Positions 1-5,996 of a DNA stretch of 10,883 nucleotides are shown here, in pieces (the first letter of the stretch is position 1; each line of letters opens with the position of its first letter). Source of the stretch: an uncultured Brevinema sp. (GTDB taxonomy: Bacteria > Spirochaetota > Brevinematia > Brevinematales > Brevinemataceae); assembly GCA_947036575.1 (NCBI GenBank), contig CAMQSH010000055.1, forward strand, positions 1 through 10,883. The letters are read 5' to 3'. A program made the translations under genes and the position numbers. The notes beneath the pieces are model-generated. The model worked only from the letters and a program-made list of their open reading frames with translations. It made no database searches and was not told where the DNA came from.

Positions 1-2
1 TT

Positions 3-479
3 TATGATAAAGCTATTATTACCGTATCATCTTTAGAATTACTCAGAAGATCCACCTCAGCACAAGAACAGGACATTTTATATATCCCTTGCGTTGATAG
101 TAAAATGAAACGTGTTTTTGCCAATATCACCTCAACAACAGCTATTTTATTAGAGGACTGTGATATCTTCCCTCAAGTGCTAGCTCAACATATTATTGAT
201 ATTCAGACCAAAAATAACTACAAAAAAATTGTACTCATAGGCTCGGGAGCACCATTAATACAAGAATTTTTACAAAACCCTATTGTAGAAAATGTTTTAG
301 AAATTCGTGCTGATCTTGTGATAACAATTCAATCTTTTGATAGATCTTATATCACCCTACTAGATAAAAACAATTTCTCTAAAGAATCTACAGATCAACT
401 CAAAGACATAAAGCCTAATTATTGTAGATTATCAGCAGCAGAAATGAGCTTATTAGAAAAAGAATCTCAATATAAATAA
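3..479 (+). CDS. tsaB: TsaB, tRNA t6A37 synthesis subunit (5' end missing)
   Basis: This is the C-terminal part, 158 codons, of a TsaB-type protein; the frame is open from base 3 and the start lies outside the window. TsaB is the non-catalytic partner of TsaD and TsaE in the cytoplasmic synthesis of N6-threonylcarbamoyladenosine at position 37 of ANN-decoding tRNAs. Visible family marks are VSSLELLR near the left edge, followed by IPCVDSKMKRVFANI, which matches the family pattern of a short hydrophobic strand, (I/F)DAR and a (V/Y) strand. The C-terminal end, KPNYCRLSAAEMSLLEKE, resembles the PDYLRLAEAE ending of Bacillus TsaB. Full-length relatives have about 230 residues, so roughly the first 70 are missing, including the N-terminal ASKHA nucleotide-binding motif. 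The gene ends 13 bases before a terminator hairpin. The internal ATG at 105 is not the real start, because conserved sequence continues upstream of it. Confidence 0.88.
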   Translation, partial: YDKAIITVSSLELLRRSTSAQEQDILYIPCVDSKMKRVFANITSTTAILLEDCDIFPQVLAQHIIDIQTKNNYKKIVLIGSGAPLIQEFLQNPIVENVLEIRADLVITIQSFDRSYITLLDKNNFSKESTDQLKDIKPNYCRLSAAEMSLLEKESQYK

Positions 480-486
480 TATAAAT

Positions 487-516
487 AAAAAAAGAACCTA
501 GTTAGGTTCTTTTTTT
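487..516. terminator. Bidirectional rho-independent terminator shared by tsaB and the glycosyltransferase gene
   Basis: An inverted repeat pairs AGAACCT (493-499) with AGGTTCT (504-510) around a 4-base loop. It is followed by a T run on the + strand (511-516) and preceded by an A run (487-493), which becomes the U tract for leftward transcripts. It therefore serves both convergent genes. The leftward gene's stop codon (498-500) lies inside the hairpin, so the right arm encodes its last residues. Confidence 0.85.
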
Positions 517-1250
517 GTAAATATTTTAAAGCGAAAATAAAAAGAAAAGAGTACAAGAATTCTAAATAATTTGCAAATATTAAAAGGATTTCGCATAAGA
601 TCATAAATTCCTAAATATCCTTGATCTTGCATTTCTAATGATGGTACAGATTTAAATCCAGAGATTATTTCGAAGCTATCATCAGCCCCTATTGTTACAC
701 CTTGTTTGAATATCTCATAATTTTTGTTAATCCACAATTCTTCTCTCTTATCATTTCCAAGATTAAATAAAGCAAGCTTTGCTGCACTTTTTCTTAAAGC
801 AACAAAAACCTTACCTTGCTCTTTGAGTGGGATATGTTCAGGATAATGACTCACAATTTTCACACCAAGAAAAGATTTTGTTATTTTTTTTACAGTAGTA
901 AACAATGTTTTTTTACTACCTCCAAAAACACTTACTGTTGATTGGCATTCAGAAGCTACAGATAAAGCATCTAAAACATAGGTAACAGCTAATGAAGGCT
1001 TTAAAATACGCATATACATATGGTAAGATAACCATGATATAAAACTAGAAGCACATAAAACTATATCAGCCTGATTAATAGTTTCTTTTAATTCTCTATT
1101 AAATAAGGCTTGAAAAAATTTCTTCTCTGTTAGAATGATAATTCTTGCGTATTTTCCATGGTGTAATCTATCATAAAGATAATTTCTCCATTCATCTCTT
1201 GAGATATCTGTAATTTTTATCCCAAAAATATAATATTCTGCAACAGTCAT
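498..1250 (-). CDS. Divergent WecG/TagA/CpsF-family glycosyltransferase
   Basis: This 250-residue protein has the length and layout of the WecG/TagA/CpsF (GT26) family, whose members add N-acetylmannosamine-type sugars to lipid-linked intermediates at the inner face of the membrane. Matching landmarks in order are IFGIKITDIS at 8-17, an ILT strand at 39-41, NQADIVL at 59-65, SVFGGS at 107-112, LGNDKREELW at 164-173 (family GxPKQExW) and IGADDSFEIISG at 187-198 (family GGxFDxxxG). The tail at 220-246 is basic and hydrophobic, as in the membrane-attaching C-terminal part of TagA. Several signature residues are changed: the DG that carries the catalytic aspartate appears as CA/SS around 66-69, and the RAP motif as SVP. 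The acceptor and donor cannot be named, and it may be a diverged or inactive member. The start is supported by AAGG-type sites 4 and 10 bases upstream and by a good promoter. Confidence 0.7.
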   Translation of the reverse strand: MTVAEYYIFGIKITDISRDEWRNYLYDRLHHGKYARIIILTEKKFFQALFNRELKETINQADIVLCASSFISWLSYHMYMRILKPSLAVTYVLDALSVASECQSTVSVFGGSKKTLFTTVKKITKSFLGVKIVSHYPEHIPLKEQGKVFVALRKSAAKLALFNLGNDKREELWINKNYEIFKQGVTIGADDSFEIISGFKSVPSLEMQDQGYLGIYDLMRNPFNICKLFRILVLFSFYFRFKIFTKKEPN

Positions 1251-1280
1251 AGTACCTTAACCTTTATGATATATATATAC

Positions 1281-1309
1281 ATTATGATGTAATTATTAAG
1301 CTTTGTCAA
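1281..1309 (-). promoter_or_regulatory. Sigma70-type promoter for the glycosyltransferase gene
   Basis: On the minus strand TTGACA (1304-1309) is separated by 17 bases from CATAAT (1281-1286). The -35 is a perfect consensus and the -10 has one mismatch. The predicted start of transcription near 1274 leaves a leader of about 24 bases. Confidence 0.75.
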
Positions 1310-1312
1310 TTT

Positions 1313-1341
1313 TTGCACACACATAATTACAAACATATTAT
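1313..1341 (+). promoter_or_regulatory. Candidate promoter for the barrel-Ig-OmpA gene
   Basis: TTGCAC (1313-1318), a 17-base spacer and TATTAT (1336-1341) form a plausible sigma70-type promoter. Its -35 lies only 3 bases from the -35 of the opposite promoter, so the two polymerase sites probably compete or share a regulator. It predicts a leader of about 80 bases before the ATG at 1429. Confidence 0.5.
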
Positions 1342-1380
1342 CAAGATTTTATTATTAATTCCGAAAATTTAAGAGATATA

Positions 1381-1405
1381 CCCTATGATATTCATCATAT
1401 AAGGG
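1381..1405 (+). other. Possible leader hairpin ahead of the ribosome site
   Basis: CCCT-ATGAT (1381-1389) can pair with ATCAT (1394-1398) and AGGG (1402-1405) around the loop ATTC, with a 3-base bulge on the 3' side. It ends 7 bases before the AAAGGA ribosome site (1411-1416), so it could affect translation of the downstream gene. It is short and AT-rich, and may be chance. Confidence 0.25.
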
Positions 1406-1428
1406 ACACAAAAGGAATTGTTATTATT

Positions 1429-4113
1429 ATGAATAAAAAACTTATATTATTATTTATTATAATATTTACCCATAACCCACATACTCTTTATTCTTTAGAT
1501 CCAGGCTCTCAGCTTTGGTATTCTGGTTTTAATGGAGGAATATCAGCTCAAGGTTATGCAGGTATTGGTGCAAAAAATTCAGGATTTTATTCGTTTATCA
1601 ATCCTGCAACAAGTGCAACCGTAGAAAATATTAGAATATTTACTTCTGGAAACATTATGGATACTAATTGGGGTGGATCTTTTGGAATATCTTCTCCAAT
1701 AAAACCTGGTGGAACATTATATGTAGGATCACAATTTTTATCTTTTGATGAAACTTCGATGACACATATAGGCTATGGCAAAAAAGTCCGTTCTGACCTA
1801 GCCTTCGGAATAGAGGGAATATTGACTATTCACCCATCTGCTTTAAAAAATGGTATTGGAGGGGGATTATCTTTAGGAGTCTTATGGATGCCTAAAGATT
1901 TTAGTCCTATTACAGATTCAAAAATATGGGGTTTTACTGACTTCTCTTTAGGAGGAACGATAAAAACAATATTTTTTCCTACAGGACAACTTTGTTTCAA
2001 CCCTATTCCTGAAATGTTATTTCAAATTGGTATGGAAGCAACTTTTCTAAAATACAAAATGATAAACTGGAGATTCCTTGTTGATTATACTATAGGATTT
2101 GTCCCTCTTTCTACTCCAGAAGTACAATTCCAAACTTGGATGTCTCTAGGAACTGTATGGGCTTTTTGGGATATTTGGGATATATCTATGGGATTAATTT
2201 TAGGAAATAATGGCTTAGGATTTGGAGCAAATCAATTAATACCTTTCACTTTTGGTACGGCTTTAGGCTATGAGTGGGATCATTTTTCTTTTAAATTTTC
2301 TTATGCTTTTGGAGCTAACAAATTTTTTGAAGAAACAGAATATTTAAATACAATAGGATTAGAGTTAGGAATAGGAACTAAAAAATCCACCAATATGTCT
2401 GCGATATTAAATGTACTTAATAGTGAAAATTCTACTAATTATTTTTCCCCTAATAATGATCTTATTCAAGATGATGTTTATTTATTGCCTAGTATTATAG
2501 GATCACTGCCTGTCAACGCATGGCGTATTAATATACTAGATTCTAAAGGAAAAGTAATTCGCACCTTTGAAGATAACAAACAAAAAATCGATAAAAAATT
2601 CACAGCTAATCAATTTTTCTATAATTATTTTAGTCCAACCACTTCTTACAATCTTCCCTCAAAAATTGTTTGGGACGGAAAAGATAATAATAATAAAATT
2701 GCTCCTGAGGGAACTTATTATGCTGTAATGCATCTACGTTACAGTGAAGATCAATCCACAACATCTGCTACCAATACTATTATTCTTGATATTACAAAAC
2801 CTTCTGCAAAGTTATCTATTTCTGAAAAAGATCGATTTGTTTATTTAGGAGATGATCCTACTTCTTCTTTTACTATTAAACAAGAATTATCTTCTACAGA
2901 CCCTTGGTCTGCAAAGTTTATTGATAATATTGATAATAAAAAAATAGATGATTGGGTTTGGGGGATAGAAAAAGCTCCTCCTACAAATACTTGGCAATTA
3001 AAAAACCCGAAACGTATTAATATTGCTTCTGGAGAGTTTTCTTATATTGTAACGTCTTATGATAAAGCTGGAAATTTTACTGAAGAAAGTATCACAAATA
3101 TTATTATAGAAACAAAAGAGCGAACAACTAAAATCACAAGTAAGCAATTAAAATTTTCCCCTAATGAAGATGGATTTTTAGATACTATTTTAATAGATGT
3201 CGATTATATAACAACAGCAGGATTGCAAAAATCTTGTCTTATCGTATATAATACAACAGGTCAAAAAATATACTCACAAGAACAAAATATTGCTAAATTA
3301 TCTACTAATTTAATATGGGATGGAAAAAATAATGCTAAAAAAATTGCTTCTGATGGACAATATTTAATTATTTTAGAACAACATTTTATTGATAAACAAA
3401 TTGACACAGCACCTTTAATTGTTTATCTTGATACGACAGCGCCTATATTTGACACTCAATTCTCTCCTAATCGATTTAGCCCTGATAGTGATGGTATTGA
3501 TGATGTCTTAAAAATTGACTTTTTTGCTGAAGATCTACATAATATATCTAATTGGACTATTACAATTAAAAACAAAGAAGAAATACTACAAACTTTTAAA
3601 GGTACTACAAATAAAACAAAACTATTCTGGTATCCAAATTCTGATAGTCCTCTTAAAAGTCATGATACTTTGAGCTTTGAAATATATCTTCAGGATACAC
3701 TTGGAAACAAGATAGATACTTTGTTTCACCAAATAAAAATTGACTTATTAACAGATTTTTCTGATAAAAATCTCATTACCACAGAGACTATTGCTTATTT
3801 TGAACCAGGTATGGGTATTATTTCAGGTCAAATATTTACTTATTTAGATGAAGTATGGCTATATTATCAAGAAAATCCACAAGATAAAATAAAAATTCTG
3901 TCCCAAGCATATTACGAAGAATCAGAACATAGTAAAACAGAAGCTTATAAATTAGGTATTATGAGAGGCGATGCCATCAAACAATATCTTATTAACAAAG
4001 GTATACAAGAAAAAAATATAGAAGTAGAGGTTCAAGCTTATGATGAGACAAACTCTAAAAAGCAAAAAACCTTGCGTCAAGCAAAAATATATATTACAAA
4101 AATCCCTAAATAA
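1429..4113 (+). CDS. Outer-membrane fusion protein: UPF0164/PorV-like barrel, three FlgD-like Ig repeats, OmpA-like C-terminus
   Basis: This 894-residue exported protein has a signal peptide (KK then a hydrophobic run, likely cut after Ser22). Residues 23 to about 325 are rich in Gly and aromatics with alternating strands, and include SGFYSFINPATSA, as in spirochaete UPF0164 and PorV/FadL-type barrels. Three Ig-like repeats follow. Each begins with an SPN/SPD acidic loop (339-348, 576-582, 683-691), and the first two contain WDG (415-417, 630-632), as in FlgD-Ig and gliding-motility C-terminal domains. Residues 790-894 resemble an OmpA peptidoglycan-binding domain (LDEVWLYY; MRGDAIKQYLINKGI). 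The Arg matching OmpA R286 is kept (R846), but the Asp matching D271 appears to be Tyr828. Inference: the barrel sits in the outer membrane, the Ig stalk crosses the periplasm and the end touches the cell wall. The ribosome site AAAGGA is 12 bases from the ATG, which is rather far. A lipoprotein gene overlaps its 3' end. Confidence 0.72.
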   Translation: MNKKLILLFIIIFTHNPHTLYSLDPGSQLWYSGFNGGISAQGYAGIGAKNSGFYSFINPATSATVENIRIFTSGNIMDTNWGGSFGISSPIKPGGTLYVGSQFLSFDETSMTHIGYGKKVRSDLAFGIEGILTIHPSALKNGIGGGLSLGVLWMPKDFSPITDSKIWGFTDFSLGGTIKTIFFPTGQLCFNPIPEMLFQIGMEATFLKYKMINWRFLVDYTIGFVPLSTPEVQFQTWMSLGTVWAFWDIWDISMGLILGNNGLGFGANQLIPFTFGTALGYEWDHFSFKFSYAFGANKFFEETEYLNTIGLELGIGTKKSTNMSAILNVLNSENSTNYFSPNNDLIQDDVYLLPSIIGSLPVNAWRINILDSKGKVIRTFEDNKQKIDKKFTANQFFYNYFSPTTSYNLPSKIVWDGKDNNNKIAPEGTYYAVMHLRYSEDQSTTSATNTIILDITKPSAKLSISEKDRFVYLGDDPTSSFTIKQELSSTDPWSAKFIDNIDNKKIDDWVWGIEKAPPTNTWQLKNPKRINIASGEFSYIVTSYDKAGNFTEESITNIIIETKERTTKITSKQLKFSPNEDGFLDTILIDVDYITTAGLQKSCLIVYNTTGQKIYSQEQNIAKLSTNLIWDGKNNAKKIASDGQYLIILEQHFIDKQIDTAPLIVYLDTTAPIFDTQFSPNRFSPDSDGIDDVLKIDFFAEDLHNISNWTITIKNKEEILQTFKGTTNKTKLFWYPNSDSPLKSHDTLSFEIYLQDTLGNKIDTLFHQIKIDLLTDFSDKNLITTETIAYFEPGMGIISGQIFTYLDEVWLYYQENPQDKIKILSQAYYEESEHSKTEAYKLGIMRGDAIKQYLINKGIQEKNIEVEVQAYDETNSKKQKTLRQAKIYITKIPK
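4027..4030 (+). promoter_or_regulatory. Ribosome binding site deciding the lipoprotein start
   Basis: GAGG lies 9 bases before the ATG at 4040, inside the coding sequence of the upstream gene. The only other in-frame ATG is the adjacent one at 4043. No further ATG, GTG or TTG occurs before the hydrophobic signal segment, so the overlapping start is the best-supported one. Confidence 0.6.
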
Positions 4114-4513
4114 ACTATTATTAATTAGTAGTGTATTTATTATATTATCATGTACTATTCTTCCTGAAGGCTATGAAGAAAACTTAACAAGTGGAACGTG
4201 GATCAATCAAGAAGATATTAATACTCCTACGGGCATAGATACTATTGATTCCAAAAGCACTTTTTCTACAAATGGTATTTATAAAATAGAAATTGATCAT
4301 CCTACTGCTGGAACAAGTATCAACACTTTTTTTTATGAAGTAGGATACTATGTATCAAAATATGCTATAGTATTATATGAGTATGATGATAATATAGGAT
4401 CTAACCCTCCTGTAGTAGGCACTCCTATATATTATCATTTTGAAGATGATTTTAAAATATTGATTACTTCTACGAATGCTAATATGACTTTTTCTCAACA
4501 ATGGCATAAATAA
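4040..4513 (+). CDS. Small predicted lipoprotein, translationally overlapping the fusion protein gene
   Basis: This 157-residue protein is not recognised as a named family. It has a basic N-region of about 25 residues, a hydrophobic segment (LLLISSVFII, 26-35) and an LSC lipobox ending in Cys38. A lipoprotein signal of the relaxed spirochaete type is therefore likely, with a mature part of about 120 residues. The mature part is strand-rich and polar (SGTWINQED; STFSTNGIYKIEI; FFYEVGYYV; ending SQQWHK). The pattern GTW, then a strand with NG.Y, then GYY, recalls small lipocalin-like lipoproteins, but that is only a resemblance. The gene starts 74 bases inside the upstream gene in another frame, which suggests translational coupling and possibly a joint role at the outer membrane. 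It ends with tandem TAA TAA and is followed within 10 bases by a terminator. The long charged N-region before the hydrophobic core is unusual; use of a non-standard ATT start near 4124 cannot be excluded. Confidence 0.65.
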   Translation: MMRQTLKSKKPCVKQKYILQKSLNKLLLISSVFIILSCTILPEGYEENLTSGTWINQEDINTPTGIDTIDSKSTFSTNGIYKIEIDHPTAGTSINTFFYEVGYYVSKYAIVLYEYDDNIGSNPPVVGTPIYYHFEDDFKILITSTNANMTFSQQWHK

Positions 4514-4523
4514 TAACTATCTA

Positions 4524-4566
4524 AAAACCCCTAATAGAATTTATCTATTAGGGGTTTTATTTTTTA
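4524..4566. terminator. Strong bidirectional terminator between the lipoprotein gene and lpxA
   Basis: A 15-bp perfect stem pairs AAAACCCCTAATAGA (4524-4538) with TCTATTAGGGGTTTT (4544-4558) around the 5-base loop ATTTA. It is followed by T-rich sequence on the + strand (to 4566) and flanked by A's on the left, so it can stop rightward transcripts from the lipoprotein gene and leftward ones from lpxA, whose stop is 26 bases away. Confidence 0.92.
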
Positions 4567-4583
4567 TAATAAATTATAGGCTT

Positions 4584-5411
4584 TTAAAAAAGAGAATTTT
4601 TTGCATCTTGTCCTTCACCAAATTCTGAGATACCACGTTTACAATATTTTAAAAATTCTAAAGTTATTGGTACAACCTTACTATCTGTATTACTATATTG
4701 ATTTTGAATTGCTTCTTTTGCTGGGTTAAGAGAATTAGTTTCTTTAAAAATACGAAAAAGATCTTTTGCTATTTGTCTATCTTCTATAGAAAAATTAGCT
4801 CTACGTAAACCTATAGAATTAACACCACTAATCAATCCATAAAAGCTTGATACTAACATAAACGGAGGAACATCTCGTCCGACTCTTGAGCCTCCAGATA
4901 TTATCACATTTGACCCAATACGTACATGTTGATGAATTAGTACTCCACCTGAAATAAAGACATTATCATAAAAAGTACAGCATCCTCCTACCAATACTCC
5001 ATTGGCAAAAATAACTCCATTTTTGAGAACAGTATTATGAGATACATGAGAATTAACCATTAAAAGACAATTATTCCCTATTTCAGTATTTATAGAAATA
5101 GTAGGATCATCATATAATACAGGAGCATGCACTGTTACATTTTCTCGTAAAATATTATCATCACCTATAATAATACAATTTGGAGATCCAGTATAACTCA
5201 TATCTTGAGGGGCTAGACCTATTGTTACATTATTAAAAATTGTATTATTTTGCCCTATTATAACAGGACCTTTGATATGTACATAAGGATATATAAAGGT
5301 ATTATCGCCTATGGTAACATCTCCTTCTATAATACAAAAAGGAGAAATAGTTACATTTTTGCCTATTTTAACCTCTGATGAGATTATTGCTTGTGGGGAA
5401 ATGTTTGACAT
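4584..5411 (-). CDS. lpxA: LpxA, UDP-N-acetylglucosamine O-acyltransferase
   Basis: LpxA catalyses the first step of lipid A synthesis in the cytoplasm, transferring a 3-hydroxyacyl chain from acyl-ACP to the 3-OH of UDP-GlcNAc. The 275-residue protein starts with left-handed beta-helix hexapeptides (IGKNV, IGDNT, IGQNN, IGDDN). It then shows the family core GLAPQDMSYTGSP (65-77), LLMVNSHVSHNT (116-127) with His122 and His125, GGVLIHQH (155-162) with His160, SGG at 172-174, DVPPF (180-184) and GLRRANFS (201-208). Unusually, numbering is in register with E. coli LpxA, so the catalytic His125 equivalent is present. Gly173, the chain-length ruler in E. coli, is kept, which suggests a long (C14-like) acyl preference; this is inference. 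The C-terminal helices run from about 209 to 275, slightly longer than the E. coli enzyme (262 residues). It starts 8 bases after the STAS gene stop with a weak AGAG site, so it is co-transcribed and probably translationally coupled. No lpxB, lpxC, lpxD or fabZ is adjacent. Confidence 0.95.
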   Translation of the reverse strand: MSNISPQAIISSEVKIGKNVTISPFCIIEGDVTIGDNTFIYPYVHIKGPVIIGQNNTIFNNVTIGLAPQDMSYTGSPNCIIIGDDNILRENVTVHAPVLYDDPTISINTEIGNNCLLMVNSHVSHNTVLKNGVIFANGVLVGGCCTFYDNVFISGGVLIHQHVRIGSNVIISGGSRVGRDVPPFMLVSSFYGLISGVNSIGLRRANFSIEDRQIAKDLFRIFKETNSLNPAKEAIQNQYSNTDSKVVPITLEFLKYCKRGISEFGEGQDAKNSLF

Positions 5412-5419
5412 TTAACACT

Positions 5420-5920
5420 CTAATTATGAGATTGTTTTTGCTCTAGTTCTTTTTGAAAAACTTTTTCAACTAAAGCAAATCGTTTGTGATTTTCACTACT
5501 GGTAGCCATTAGTGTTTTATGAGATTCTAATAATAATTTAATATCTGATATTGAATTTTCTAATTTTTTATGAATTTCGATTGTACACTCTTCACAGAAT
5601 ATATTTGTATCGTATATTGATGGTACAAATGAATTTAAACCCATTATTTGAAAAATATCTACTATTTTATCACTAGGATTAAGCAAGCATACACTATCTT
5701 CTTTTAAAGAGAGTTTTTTCTTCACAGATAAAATTATACCTATAAAAGAACTGTCAAGATAGATTGCATCTTTTGTATCAAAATAAACATGGTCTAACTC
5801 TAATGAAGATAAATATTCCTGCATATGAGTATTTAATTCTGAACAATATTCAGCAGTACCTTTTCCTTGAATAATAACATATAAATCATTATTTTTAATT
5901 CCTATAGAAATACATCCCAT
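5420..5920 (-). CDS. STAS-domain protein with C-terminal helical extension
   Basis: This 166-residue cytoplasmic protein has residues 1 to about 105 resembling an anti-sigma-factor-antagonist STAS fold: a first strand pair (ISIGIKNNDLYVIIQGK), VYFDTKDAIYLDSSFIGIIL at 45-64, and ICLL-like and MGL strands and helices (78-96). DSS at 56-58 corresponds to the DSSG of SpoIIAA, whose serine is the phosphorylation site; here Phe59 replaces the usual Gly. The tail (about 106-166) is charged and helical with a CEEC pair at 109-112. It is absent from minimal STAS proteins and could be a coiled-coil or partner-binding arm. The ribosome site GGGAG, 6 bases upstream, is strong. The gene sits between an M23 peptidase gene and lpxA, and no cognate kinase or phosphatase is visible here. 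It could be a regulatory switch for envelope assembly, but no target can be assigned from sequence. Confidence 0.75.
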   Translation of the reverse strand: MGCISIGIKNNDLYVIIQGKGTAEYCSELNTHMQEYLSSLELDHVYFDTKDAIYLDSSFIGIILSVKKKLSLKEDSVCLLNPSDKIVDIFQIMGLNSFVPSIYDTNIFCEECTIEIHKKLENSISDIKLLLESHKTLMATSSENHKRFALVEKVFQKELEQKQSHN

Positions 5921-5953
5921 TTGTCACTCCCTTATCATCTTGTTCTCAAATCC

Positions 5954-5990
5954 AAAATAGGACAGTATTATTTTAATACTATCCTATTTT
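5954..5990 (-). terminator. Hairpin between the M23 and STAS genes, possible partial terminator or processing site
   Basis: AAAATAGGA (5954-5962) pairs with TCCTATTTT (5982-5990), and AGTATTA (5964-5970) with TAATACT (5974-5980). There is one C/A mismatch and a 3-base loop. For the leftward transcript, the T's belong mostly to the stem foot and are followed by GGATTTG, so the U tract is poor. It may attenuate read-through or protect a cleaved mRNA end rather than stop transcription fully. Confidence 0.5.
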
Positions 5991-5996
5991 ATTTTA

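Noticed and set aside
1264..1280. Alternating AT run (ATATATATA)
   Set aside because: It is short and lies in the leader just downstream of a promoter; simple AT runs are expected in DNA of this composition.
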